A DNA stretch of 64,000 nt from Pelecanus crispus. Lineage: Eukaryota; Chordata; Aves; Pelecaniformes; Pelecanidae. Both the position numbers and the translations under genes were made by a program. This document shows positions 25,636 to 38,410 of the stretch, in pieces. The notes below the pieces were generated by a model that did no database searches, was not told the DNA's origin, and saw nothing but the letters and a program-made list of their open reading frames with translations. How positions within the stretch are numbered: position 1 is the first letter of the stretch; each line of letters begins with the position of its first letter. The DNA is taken from contig NC_134676.1 in the NCBI RefSeq assembly GCF_030463565.1, positions 746,501 to 810,500 of the forward strand, read 5' to 3'.

Positions 25636-26462
25636 GGTGCCGGCGTGGGTGCTACAGGTACCGGCCTGGGTGCCGCGGGTGCCGATGTGGGTGCCCCGGG
25701 TACCGGTGTGGGTGCTACAGGTACTGGCCTGGGTGCCGCGGGTGCCGGCGTGGGTGCTACAGGTACTGGCCTGGGTGCTGCGGGTGCCGGCGTGGGTGCC
25801 CCAGGTACCGGCGTGGGTGCTACAGGTACTGGCCTGGGTGCCGCGGGTGCCGGCGTGGGTGCTACAGGTACTGGCCTGGGTGCTGCGGGTGCCGGCGTGG
25901 GTGCCCCAGGTACCGGCGTGGGTGCCCCAGGTACCGGCGTGGGTGCTACAGGTACTGGCCTGGGTGCCCCAGGTACCGGTGTGGGTGCTACAGGTACTGG
26001 CCTGGGTGCCGCGGGTGCCGATGTGGGTGCCCCGGGTGCCGGCGTGGGTGCCCCAGGTACCGGTGTGGGTGCTACAGGTACTGGCCTGGGTGCCCCAGGT
26101 ACCGGTGTGGGTGCTACAGGTACTGGCCTGGGTGCCGCGGGTGCCGGCGTGGGTGCCCCAGGTACCGGCGTGGGTGCTACAGGTACTGGCCTGGGTGCCC
26201 CAGGTACCGGTGTGGGTGCTACAGGTACTGGCCTGGGTGCCGCGGGTGCTGGCGTGGGTGCCCCAGGTACCGGTGTGGGTGCTACAGGTACTGGCCTGGG
26301 TGCCGCGGGTGCCGATGTGGGTGCCCCGGGTGCCGGCGTGGGTGCCGCAGGTACCGGCCTGGGTGCCCTGGGTACCAGCCTGGGTGCCCTGGGTGCCAGG
26401 GTGCCGGCGTGGGTGCCCTGGGTACCAGCCTGGGTGCCGCGGGTACCGGCGTGGGTGCCACA
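25636..26462 (+). repeat. 21-bp minisatellite at the start of intron 1
   Basis: About 39 head-to-tail copies of a 21-bp unit with consensus GGTRCYGGYSTGGGTGCYNCR. The units fall into a few classes by their last codon-like triplet (ACA, GCG, CCA, CCG), arranged in repeated higher-order orders such as ACA-GCG-CCA. One partial unit interrupts near 26394. Because 21 is a multiple of three and the unit has no stop, all plus-strand frames are open. This does not mean it is translated. It starts 53 bp after the predicted exon 1 donor. Confidence 0.95.
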
Positions 26463-26744
26463 GCTGCCGAAGTCTCCCTGACGTGCGAGGGGCTCTTCTC
26501 ACCTCTGTGCCTGCCGGGACAGCGCGTTTCGGCAGTGTTGAGCTAAACCCTCGCTGTGGTTTGAGTCTCTCTCTTTTCCACCCAAAAAGACATGCGTCAG
26601 CTGATCATCGAATTTACCGCAGAGTCTCCCCAGTCTGAAGCTTTGGGTTCAGGAAAGGATAAGTATTTGCTGGGCGGTACGGCACAGGGGAACAAATGCT
26701 GCTTAGCTTTTTGCCTGAGCCCTGGCAGATACCACCGTTTCACT

Positions 26745-26830
26745 GACTTGCTTTTGTGGCCTTGGGCTAGTTGCTCTGCTTCTGGCTTCCCCCCCAATCT
26801 ATAAATGAGGAAAATAGCTTTCATGGTTGT
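26745..26830 (-). mobile_element. MIR-like SINE remnant in intron 1
   Basis: CTTGGGCTAGTTGCTCTGC followed by CCCAATCTATAAATGAGGAA matches the general pattern of MIR (ccttgggcaagtcac...tttcctcatctgtaaaatgagg). Old and diverged. Strand naming follows my reading of the MIR consensus and may be reversed. Confidence 0.55.
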
Positions 26831-27984
26831 GGAGTGATTACTCAATAGTCGATATTTTTATAGCCTTTAGAGCAGTAATAGGTGTCCATATTAAAGAACC
26901 ATCATAATTCTGCATCAGAAAATACTGGAAAAGTTACTTGTGAGGTCAGTCACTCACTTGGGAGACAAAAAGCATTTCTTAACCCCCCCAAAAATCAGTA
27001 TCTCAGTCATGTTCCCTACTGCTTTGTGTCTTTAGCTTAAATAGCATCCCTTCTCTTAGAGTCTGAATGGAACTGTGTTAAATGGGGCAGCTAATGAAGC
27101 ATTTCACCGCTGGCTTGAATGTCACCAGAACCGTTTTGAAGCTGAAGAAGGCATACTGTACAGGCAGCTTTTGGCAATAAATAGTTTCTGGTAATGAGTA
27201 ACAGTGCGGTGTCTTTTATCCTGTGTGTGTGGTGCGGGGTCTGGATGTAAATGGCTGAAGAGTGCCCTGGGCGAGTCAGTGGGGCGTACAGCTCACCCGG
27301 TTCTTGTACAGTCCCTGCCTCTAGCCGCTGCCGGAGTCCTTGGGTTTAGCGCCCCGCGTAAGTGCCTTTACTGGCTCGGATTTGCTCACAATTTTCTGTT
27401 TGGTTCTGGTTTTTTATTTGTCTTTCCCTTCCAAGTCTGGTTGGGGTGACAAGTGGTATTTGGTCACTTTCTGTTTTTCCTTGTCAGCTTCTGCGTTGCT
27501 GTTACTGATGTTCACATTAGTGTGGTTGCTTTTGTATCTGTCCCAACCCTGTATTTGTCTCTTTGGTAACTGCTAGGTATCATAAAGATTATTTTCAGTA
27601 ACTTCTAAAAATTGTTCTCTTCATTTAATTCTCCCTTGTGAGACAGCCCGTGAATGTTCTAGGGCCTTGCTTTGCGGTTCGTGATGGTGAATCCAAAAGG
27701 CACTTGCTTGCTTTGCATTGAAGCCCTCTATTTAGATTAGCTGGGACTTATTTTCCATACTCTTCTCTTGTTGTGGCTTTCATTTGGATGTCATAGGTAA
27801 TGATATGGGGCCTGAGTGTAACGCGCTACCTGCAGTTAAATATGGGGAGGGGCTTGACTGTGTTTGAGTTATGAGGGGGGTTGATGTTCTTCCTTGGCTG
27901 TTTCCTTTATCTGACTTCTGTTAAAGGAGATGTAGTTGTAATTGAATGCAGGATATTAGCCAGGAGCTTCTGAAACCTAACCCT

Positions 27985-28065
27985 CGGTCTGTCTGTGACT
28001 TACTGTATGGCTTTGGGCAAATCACTTAACCTCTCTGTGTTTCTGTACTTGTCAGCGGTGAAGAA
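27985..28065 (+). mobile_element. MIR-like SINE remnant in intron 1
   Basis: GTGACTTACTGTATGGCTTT and GGGCAAATCACTTAACCTCT then CTGTGTTTCTGTACTTG follow the MIR core and tail region (ttgggcaagtcacttaacctctctgtgcctcag). This is the clearer of the two MIR-like remnants; strand assignment is tentative. Confidence 0.7.
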
Positions 28066-30825
28066 CACGGTTCTCATTACACCCCGAGGAGACTGGTGGT
28101 GCACGAGCTCAGCCCTGCTTTGAAGATGCTGTGCTCTGTGACAGAGCGCTGCTGCTGCACCTTTGCTTTTTGGCAAGCTTACAGAACTATTCTGTAATGT
28201 GTAGTGGTGTGTTTAGTGCTCTGGGTTTTTTCCTCACGTGTTCTTATATAAATCAGAAAAGTATTTTTGATTCGATGGTAGAGATGGACAGTTTCAGCAA
28301 GTTCATGGATGCTTTTGTTTACAAAATGCTGTACAGTTATGCACAGGGAGATGTAAAGCAAAAACAACATCTAAGGGAAAAGAAGGGGGGCGGGGGGAGA
28401 ATAAGCAGGGTAGAGAAAACAGTATCTAAATCAAGGAAAGAACCAGGTCATTTGCCAAAGTGACTTTCTGCCTGAGAGGAGGAAGAGGAGGTAGTATGAA
28501 AGGGTTTGGAGAACTAACCAGAAATCTCTCTTTTTGTTAGGAAAGCTTTGCAAGACAAGTTAATTCCACTCTGCCTAAAATAAATTTTCTTTTGTTATTG
28601 CATGCACATAACATCATGAGGTGGAAGTCAGCCAAGAAATCATTTTCTAATACTCTTTCGTTACAGATGGAGCCTAATTTGAAGCCCGATACAGGGGATT
28701 CTTCTTGAGCGGCCGGTGGTCTCTGTGCGCTGACGGCACAAGCGTTTCAAGCTACGTCTGTAATGCAGTCTCTTGGTTCAGTCACAAACTGCGTTGGATA
28801 AAGGTCAGTTGAGGAAAATATCTTTAGTGTTAATTTTAGATGCTGACAGAAAAGCTGTATTACTGTGTAATCTCCAACACTGTTAGCAGGAAGTAACCTT
28901 TATTTTTTACAGTTAAAAATACCTGCTGGTTTTGATGGGGGAGGGTAATATCTAGGAAAATAACTCTATTTGAAGTTCCAAAAGTCTTCCATGCCAAACA
29001 ACACTGTTTATGTGTGCACAAAATAATTATTTTTTCCTTTATTAAAACAAAGATATGCTGTTTTATAGCATGAACCTTGAGAGGCAACGTAACGATCTCT
29101 GTAAAAGGCAGGTTGAAACACCTTCAGAGTACGCTCGAACCTGCAGCTTGAACAAAGGTTACCAACTTTATCATTTTCTGCAAAGATAACTTGTCTTGGC
29201 TTGGACTTTAAATGATGGAAAGTCTGCATATCTGTTAATGAAAAATCCTAGTGCAGATAATGGGTAAAATTACTATTTTTGTTTCTGCAAGTGGCCTATC
29301 TTCAACCATCTTGCTTAGCCTCAGGCAACTTGGACTGTAGGCTATGGATCTCTCTTTGTTGTTACTATTTTCTGTCAAATTGTTGGTGACTAGTTAATCT
29401 TGTCCTTGTGTAGAGTCCTGTTGGCTCATAGTGATCAATTCACTTAGATTGGAATGTCCTTCATATTCATTTTCATACATAGCAATCTTAAAATTTTAAT
29501 AGGTAGCTATATTGGTGAGCACACAAGGGTCACTAGTTTAATTCTAGTGCTTCCTCTATGAGGAAGGTGCGGTGTTTTGTTTTTCAAATGAGGTGGTTTT
29601 CTCCAGTTGGTGTGGTTGTGCAGAACTGAGATGGGAAGCATTAGGAGTGAAGGCATTTGGAAGCTGGTGTCCCCCAAGTTTTCATTTTCTTCTGCTGATG
29701 CTGTGGGGTTTTGCTCTTCCTTTTTTTTTCCCCAGCATTGGTCTGGGACATCTGTCAACAGTACAAAATGGTACGCCCTCTTTTCGGTCACCTCTCTGCA
29801 GGGGGGTTCGGGGTTTTGGTGCTGCAGCTTGTTTGGCTGGGTCTTCAGTATGTTTATTGGAGAAACTGTCACTTCCCTTCAACTAAGTTTGGAAAGAATA
29901 GCTTTTGGAGAAAGTAAGATTTTGCAGAGCTCGGTGCTACAGAAGTGTTACAATTTTGCACCGGTGTTTACCTCCTGATGGTGCAGGTAATTAGGGTCAC
30001 CGTGGCATCCAAGGAGGGACTGCAGTTGATTCCTTGTAGAAGAAAGATCTGTGGATATTAGAAGGTTGGCTGTGTATGATGTCAATAAAAACATCTCTTG
30101 GAGCTGGAAGTAGTCCAGTTCGGTAAGTCCTTGATCCCCACGGTTAAAAAGGTATAGCTGAAACACCTTTTTGGAAACACCTTTTTTAATGAGTGGTTGC
30201 CCTCGGTACATTGTGTGAGGCTGGGTGTGTGTGCTTCCAATTGCAGTGTAAGCTGAAAGAGACGCCGTAGCTGTCTCCCAGTACTGTGCCAAGGCATTTC
30301 TTCGCGGCAGAACAGGCTCATTCTAGTACACGCGTTTTGCCAAAGCAGTTTGTTTATATAGTGGGAAATAACCGTGCAAGTTTGCTTATGTCTTTACTTC
30401 TCCAGCACCCTTATTCTGCACAGTTATGGCACTTCTCTTTTCCCACTTCAAACATGGGTGAGTTGATAAATGTGATGTTAAAGTCCTGAGCGAGGCACTG
30501 TGGGCTTATGGCACCTTAGCATATGGCTGTGCACACACAGCTCTCCATCAGTTGTCTGTGCCGTGGTATTCCCAGATTTTTATCCTGGAGCTAAAATTTC
30601 AAAATTTTAAGGACAAATCAAGTATTCCCTAGGGTTTAACCAGCTTCAGGTCTTCTTCCTCTGGTGGATATTAATGCTGGCATTATTGCTCATTTTCTGT
30701 TAGTGTACAGATTGTGTAAGATGCGTTATTTCTAATGAATAAATACAACAGGATGTTAACTTTATGATGCTAATGCTTGTGGAAGGTGAAATTAACCTCT
30801 GCTGTTCAGCCTAAATTCTAAGTAG

Positions 30826-30858
30826 CCTCTGCACAATTTAGCCTCTGCACAATTTGTG
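30826..30858 (+). repeat. Tandem duplication (AGCCTCTGCACAATTT)
   Basis: Two adjacent copies of a 16-17-bp phrase in intron 1. A small local duplication with no other content. Confidence 0.8.
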
Positions 30859-30952
30859 GTCACAAATTGCTTGAAACGACATTTTTATAAATGTTTTCTT
30901 TGAGATGAGGTGCTATTGTGAATCAAAATATATGTTCTTTTTATTTAAAAAC

Positions 30953-30967
30953 TGTGTGTGTGTGTGT
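30953..30967 (+). repeat. Short (TG)n microsatellite
   Basis: Seven and a half TG units followed by a TA/TG-rich stretch (ATAGATGCATATGTGTAT). A small simple repeat in intron 1. Confidence 0.9.
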
Positions 30968-33900
30968 ATAGATGCATATGTGTATAAAACTTGGGGCTGG
31001 GTGAACAACAGCAATAGGTGATACAACCAAGCTGACTCGTACGAGACCGGTTGCTTACAAAACAGGTTCCCCAAGGATTTCTCATGTTGCAGTGATAGCC
31101 TCAGTCTCCAAAAGCGCTGTTTGAATCTTTTGTGGTTCTGTTGTGCGGTGAAGATCTTGGACTCATCAGGTATGACGTGTGTTCTGGTGTCCTGGGATTT
31201 GTAGGTGCACTACTTCACCATGAGCATTTTATCCATAGGCGTATTTTCATCACTTGAGTTTTAGCCTTTTTTGGTGGGAGTTCTGAGTCACCTTGTGTTA
31301 GTCATGTGTTGGCAGTTCCAAGGTGGGAAGTTTCTCCAAGGTCACGGTGCAATGAAGAAGGTGTGTAGGGTCAGGAGTTTGTTTCCTTACTACCTCAGTT
31401 TTGATTAGCTTACAATCTCAAGTGTGGTCTGAGAGTGCTTATTTCAGAAAAGCTTGCCTGACCCAGAACATCTTTATTGTAGGTGAAATTGTTGAGCTGT
31501 GGGAAGTCTGACAAAGGAGCAAACCTCTGCTTGGTTCCTCAGCTCTGATGTATTTCTGTTGGAGCGGTTTGGCTGTAAGCTGACCCATTTGCAATGCACG
31601 GTGTTGGCGCTCAGCAGTTCTGTTTTCCTGAAGCGGTGCTGAGAGCTGGGGTGTGCCTCTGCGTCAGCTGCCAGGAACCTCATCATCCACGATGTCTGGG
31701 CAGAGTCTGCTCATCAGTTGTACCAAGCACTCAGCCGTGCCATTTCCGATAGTCATTGGGAGCACTTAGGATGATACTAAAGGGCACACACCGTATATGG
31801 TACGTTCTGAACTATAAGCTGTGGTTTTTTTGCCTGATGCAAAGTGTACTTGGTTGGCTTGGAGGAGTTGAGGCTTCAGCTTTGGGATTCAGTTTGCCCC
31901 ACTTCTAATGTACTACATTGATGGTACTTGATGGAGACTGCCTCAGAGGAGCAAGAGCATGCCTCCAGTCGCAGCTGACTTAAAATAGTTACCTAAACTC
32001 TTGAGGTTGCCTTTCTCCAAGGCGTTTCAAGAGCTGAGCTTTACCACGGTCATGGCATGCTGTAAGGATGCATACAAAAGTCAGTGTGTTTCAGAACAAA
32101 AGACTGATAGAAATTGTTCCCCTTGAAGATGTAATTTTGGGGGTGTTCAGTTATTTTAAAGTGGTCGTTCAATGAAGTAAATATAACTGTTATGTATGAA
32201 GTAGCTATATAAATTGATGAGCTTAAAGCATGTCATTTGCATGGCAATCTAACTGAAGCTTAGTAGGGTTTGGAATGAAGGTTATTTCCTTGGCCCTTTT
32301 GTGCTGATTGATGCTATTTCAAGTAACTACTTTTTTAATTAAAATGTCATAAAGGTTAGCTAGAAGGTTTGAGTTGTTCAGAAGGTACTTCTGTCTGCCT
32401 GTCCAAGCACTCGTTACCAGTAAAATTTCATACCTGTTTTGAGTAATATGTGATCTGTCTCTTACATTTTGGAAGCAGATCTAGTTTTGTATTTGCCTGT
32501 TTCCTTGTAGAAGCTTTTTAGAGGTAGATTAGTTGATTAATACATTTTTAATGAAGGATGAGACTCTATTAAAACATTTGGCTGGGATCACTGTAGTAAG
32601 AGTAGAAATGCAATATCCCGCCATCGAAGGACTTCAGTTCTGACTGCTGCTTTGTGAGGATTAAATAGCAAGCAAGAACTGTAGAAGCATTAATTGAACC
32701 CATGTTACCAATTTGATGATTCTCAAGCTGTGAGATGGACTGCCGTACAGTGTCTCAAGGTAACGGCTCTTCTGGATATCCTGTAATGCTCACCTACAGC
32801 TGTTATCTCTGTTGTTGTTTGTACCAGCCAGCGGAAAGTTCGGTGGCAACTACTTTTGTGGCTGTAGGAATTTCACTTTAGAAATAAACCAAACAGTATT
32901 TTGTTGTCTCCCTGATATTTACAAACCCTCTGAGAATCTGTGTGGTGAGAGGTTGGGCTCCTGGTGGGCTTTACTACCCTTTCCTCTGTGTTTCATAGTA
33001 TAAAACCATCTTGCATTTAAGCAACTGCATTGAATGTATTTATCTCATAACTCACGGGAATCCTCTTTCTTTTCTCATGCCCTAAAAATAGCAATAGCTA
33101 ATAATAGCCATATGAATTGCTGCCACCAGGTGGAAAAAAAAACGTCTTTGCACATCGAGAGGATGAACCGTCCATATGCTTTGAATTGTGCTGCTCATTG
33201 CCTCTGTTCTAAGCCAATTTTTTTTCCCTCTGTTTGAAGCCCACTGCTGTCTTTTTAGATCGAGAATGCTAGCCTTAAGACAAAATGTGTGCACCTCTGT
33301 ATACCTCCTGCTTTGCTGTGCAAAGCAGAGCTTCCTTTTTCTGAAGCAGTCGCTGTTCCTTGGAGTTCTGCTGAATTTGCTGGGTTTGTTAGGAGTGTGA
33401 AGAGGTGGCGGTTACCCCAGTCGTGTCTCGGTGTGCACTACCTAGGCATTTCAGAGCCCCTTTGCCACAGCCAGGTTTACAAAATGGTCACCTGGATTAA
33501 ATACTTTGCTTTATATCTGCATTGTCAGAAAGGATGGGTAAATTGATCCTTAGGAAGCGGTTGTTTTGTTTTGCTTGCACAGGGCTTGATATTGGTAACC
33601 AGGCTATTTTAAAAGAAACAAAACTGCAGCCTCACCCAAGAGTGGCTCAGGAGCTGTCTTTTCAATTACGAACTTCAGTTCTCAAACATCGTTAGAGCCG
33701 TTCTTTAAACGTGTGCCCATGGATGAAAAATCATTCTTAAACCTAACAGGGTGTAAGCTGGGGTACAGGCTTGAGTCTCTTACATACAGGTGTCTGCTTT
33801 GATAGAGACGTGAAAGTACTCTGTGGGCTCTGATTTCTTTTTTTGGTTGGTTGGATTGCAGTCCTGCAAGTGTCCATTCAGTTGCTCTGTTTACCTAGCA

Positions 33901-36900
33901 GGCTGTCTTTTTTTCATGCTCCCTTTTTATATTAAATCTCAGTTATTGGCAAGATAAGCAATGTGTTACAGCTGAAGATGGCAGAATAATTACTACTGCC
34001 TGTAAGGGGAAAATGTAATTGGAGTAATCATGCGTTTGCTAGAAAGTCCTTGGGGGGGAAACCCCCACCCCACAAGCTAATGTTAGACTTGGTATTCTAG
34101 CTGTAGTTTTGGAAGTGCATGTCCAGTCCTCCTGTGAGTAGGTTCTGGTTTTCAATGTTTCTTTCTCCAGTAACACATAGTAAAGAAATAAATCTAATAA
34201 GTATAGGAAAGCTTTTAAAAACATGCAAATTGGTGAACATGTACATTCTACCTGGGTGAAGAAATTTCAAAATGAATTTTTTTTTTCCCCCCACTGTTAC
34301 TCTATTGCAACACTACTCCTGCTGGCAAGGAAAACAAGTATGATTTGACTAGTGCGTTGTTGGAGCTCCAAGTAGAGTGCTGGCTTTAAAATGTTTGATG
34401 GGGTTTCCCAAGTGAGACTGAAATACTTTCTCATTTTATTGAACAGGACGTTGGTGTTAACTGTGTTTTATAACTACGGTTTTGCTGTTTTATTGGAGAA
34501 GACTATTTCCCTATTGGTTTGGCAAAATGCATTTCCTTGTTTCACGGCAATGTGAAGCCCGACAGCATTATATTTGGATTACGTTGTTAATGGCTTGGCA
34601 GATGATCACGATTCAATAAATGTGGAATCAGCGCAGCTACGGAAGTTTCAGTATTTGCCTTCTGCCTGCCAAGGCAGTGATTAGTCAGCTTCTGTTTAGA
34701 TTTCCTCTTGGGATCCTCTCGACAGGTGCCCAAGACAGACTTCATACAGGGGCATAGAGGCATGAAGCTTGTTTGCATTTACCTGGTTTTTGCCTTTTTT
34801 TTTTTTTTTATATATATGTAGTGATGGCTCTTGTAATGTTTCTGGAGTGAAGAAATATGGGACAAACCCCAAATGGCTGAGGATCAGTCTTTTCATTTAT
34901 TTACTTTTTTTAATACATAGTTAAATATCAGTGAAACATCTTGATGTAGCTTTTTTGTCCTATTTTAACTCCAGAGACCTATAGTAGTTCAGAAAGGTCT
35001 CTCTGAGCTTGCTTTTTGTACTATTTGAGTTTGTTTCATGACTCTTGCTTAATGTTGATGTTGTTATGTTTGAAAAACAACAGTCTGTGGCAAGGCTTGA
35101 GAAATTGTTGTACTAGGCACTGCATGAACGTGTGAGATTGTTGTGCAGAACAACGTGCTAAGGAGACGACGGCAGGTTGTAAGCTGTGCGCATGTTGTGA
35201 AGGGACTGATGACTGACGGGTATGTAACTGTTAGGCTTGTTCTGCTTCACGTCGTAGGTTTTTATATCCACAATAAATAAAAATAGCAAGCTTAGTAGCA
35301 TTTTAATTCTTTTACTATATATATGCCTTGTTCTAGATAGATCTGTTACTTTGTTTTAGGGCCACTCTGAGTGACTATCTGATTTGTGGCATTAAAGTTA
35401 TGCTCCTCCTGACCCCAACAGTGTCATATGCAGTGGCTTTCCAGAGGAGAATTTAGAGTAAGATTATTTTTCTGTTGTTGTTTACAGCCTTCAAACAAAT
35501 GTAGTAAATGCCTTTTTTACAAGGTTTAAGTTATTCCCTGTTAGCTGGTACTTGCCGTGAGGCATGAGCAGACACAAAACCTGAGTGACCAAAGCACTGT
35601 GGAATTTGCACCTGAGCTTTCTGCCCTTCTAGTAAATAAACTCGGGCAGGTATAATTAAACTTGTGTTTAATACTCTTTTCCTCTCCTGTACCTCCCTGT
35701 ACATCAACCCTGCTGTTGGGTCAGCTTGATTTTCCTGGATGAGGAGACTGTTAGCCTGGTTCATGCCAGAAGCGGGAGCTAAGCATTGCTCCCCGCCGGC
35801 CTGGGAAGCGTGGCCGCCACGGTCAGTGCCCACCCGGGCTCGGAGCTGACCCCGGCCTCGCCAAGGGAGACTGTCTTCGTTGCCGCGCTGGCCGTCTCGC
35901 TGCAAGCGAGGTTAAAGCAGCTGCAGCTCAAGCTGTCGGGGCTCTGCGTGCCCGCTCTCAGAGGCTGGCTGATACCGATGGGTGGCTACTGAGCTGTTGG
36001 GGACACCTCTTGATTTCTTATAATGCTTTCCCTAGACTGAAGTTTTGTTTAATGTAAGCATTTCTGCTTTTGTGACGTACTGAAATGGAGTGAACCCCCC
36101 TGTCTTCAAGTCAGGAACTAGAAAATAAGGACCATACAACCAAGAACCAACTGTTTTAAGTGTTCTTTGAGTATTTTATCAAGCACCGTGTAACGACTGG
36201 GTTGTTCCATCTCAGGCCTTCCAAGAACTGTTTCCACAGGCACCAAAACCTCTCTTTGTACATTTTGGCAGCATTAGAAGTTAATTAAGAATTTAGGAAA
36301 GTTACTTGTCTGTAACACTGCTGGTGGGATGGCGTTTGCTGCCCTTGAAAATGCATAGCTCGATCCCTGGGCAGCAGGATCCTTCGGGGTTTAAACATGT
36401 AGTTTGCATTACATGTAGTCAGGTAGATCTCATTTTATGAAGTGCTCATCCTGTCTCTGAGAGGAACTGTGCAGCTTTTCTTGTGTTGGAATTTTGTTTT
36501 GCTAATTATTATTCTTTCCCACTGCATATGTTCAAACACTGCTAATTATTGGTTGAATCTAAGCTTGATGTGAGAGATGATGCCTTCAGAGAAATTTCTA
36601 AAGCCTATTTATTTGTAGCTTTTTTTTTATTAGTCCGTTCAATGCAAGATCTGTAAAAGCAGTGTTCATTTCGAGTTACATTATTGTGAAATGGGAAAAG
36701 CAGGTGGGATCTTGTTTGAAACAGTTTTACCCCCAGCTCCAGCAAACCAAACCCTTTTTTTGCCTTACTTGAAAGACTGTTTTGTAAGCGATTGTTATTT
36801 CAGCTCACCTCTGAACATAAGCAGTGCACACAAACGTAAGAAAATGACTGTCTCTCTTCTGAGAGTAGATCCTTTTAAGAATAGACCATTGCTTTTATTT

Positions 36901-38391
36901 CATTTCAACATTGTTGATAAATATTTTGTTTCTCCTGTGCAGCGTAGCCTTTCTAGCCTTTTTTTTTTTTCCAATTGTGGTGCCTTTTTTCTTCTCAGAA
37001 TAGTAACCACTGCAAAAATCGCTAGCGGCCGCCTCTCTCCCTGCCATGTTTAATTCACCTTTGGTTTCCATCGTGCCCACCCTGCATCCAGGTGCCGGTG
37101 GATGTGTGCTCTCCTCTCTTTCTGTCCCCTGCTGACTCAGTATTAGTTGGCATCTCTGCTGCTCCGTGCTGTCGGTTCCTCCCGTCTCCTCTTTCAGGTC
37201 CTGATCGCTCCCCACCTTCCTCTGAACTTCTGACATTGCTCTCATGTCCCAGCTAGCCCTTTTCACTCAGACTAGGTGTCAAGAAACTTAACTCTAAACC
37301 AATTTGTCTCCCTGTCACTGGAGGACTCCTTCGCCCTTGGCCCCATGGCACCTCTCCGCTCTCTTCCAGCTGCGGGTGCCTTTCTGCAGTCTCCTGGCCA
37401 GCCGCAGGCTCCTCCGCTGCCACGTGCTCGCCGACAGCCCTGCCTGTGCTCCCCATCAGTCGGACCGCCGTCCCCTCGGCCGCTCTTGGTCCCCGAGGGC
37501 AGGGTACGTACGGAGCAGGCAGGCAGCGACGCTGCCCAGGAGACTGCCGCCAGTGGGGATGTTGGCGATGAGGTCTTTGGGTGCAGAGACGGTGCCCTCT
37601 GCGTTTCGTGGTATCGGGGTTAGTAAACGCTGCCTAAAGTCACTGACGCGTGTGCGATTTTGTTGCCTTCTGCATGAATGGTAACGGTGCTGCCTGCAGC
37701 ACAGAGCAGCTCCGCGGACAGAGTTGTGCTGCCTGCAGGGTGACAGTTAATGAGACCTCCTCTATTAGCGGGGTTTTCTAGCTGGCCATTTCGTTCTTTG
37801 AGGAGGTAAAGCGAATACAATTAATTTGAACTTCCCCCAACGAACCATTGCACCGGAGTTCCCAGCTAGCATCACATGCTGCTTCTGTTTGTGTTTTAGG
37901 TATTTCCATTTAGCTATGCATCTATGATAGAAAACAAATGCAATGTTTTTCTGACATCTCATCTAACCCTTTGCATGATTAATTAGTTCATGAATCATTA
38001 ATCAGTTAATCAGTAAAGATTAATAGACTTAAAGGTTGAACCTCTGTGTGTCAGGTGTATAGGCTTATTTTTTTTGTCTTGGAGTGAGAGCGATTCAAAG
38101 ATCTGGTGGTATTTTTTGTTTTGAGGACTGTGCATGTAAGGATCTTCAACTCTTCCCCTCCAGCAGTCCCCATGTAAGGTATTAGCAGGGCAGAACCCTT
38201 GGCTACTGCAGGGCTTCTTGCAGTCATGTATATTTTAGATACATTTCAGAGAGGAATTGAGCGTTACGTCCTGCTCTAAAAGGACTTTGTTTAACAAAGT
38301 AGGCACGTGGTTGAAGAGTCTGACCCTGGCTTGCTTGCAAAGCTAAGGCATTGTTGGCTAGGGGCAGGATTGTCCATATCCCTGTTTGGAT

Positions 38392-38410
38392 AAAAAAAAA
38401 AAGGGGGGGG
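38392..38410 (+). repeat. A11-G8 homopolymer junction
   Basis: Eleven A followed by eight G in intron 1, next to a small GC-rich patch at 38411-38520. Purine-only tract. Confidence 0.88.

Noticed and set aside
24004..26502. 832-codon minus-strand open frame over the CpG island and 21-bp array
   Set aside because: It merges GC-rich island sequence with the minisatellite. All frames are open there, and the peptide is a simple heptad repeat fused to Pro/Arg/Ala-rich sequence with no known domain.
25561..26638. Plus-strand heptad-repeat proteins (306-351 codons) in three frames
   Set aside because: Three overlapping frames are equally open, which is expected from a stop-free 21-bp tandem repeat. 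There is no evidence that any is translated; the region is predicted intron.
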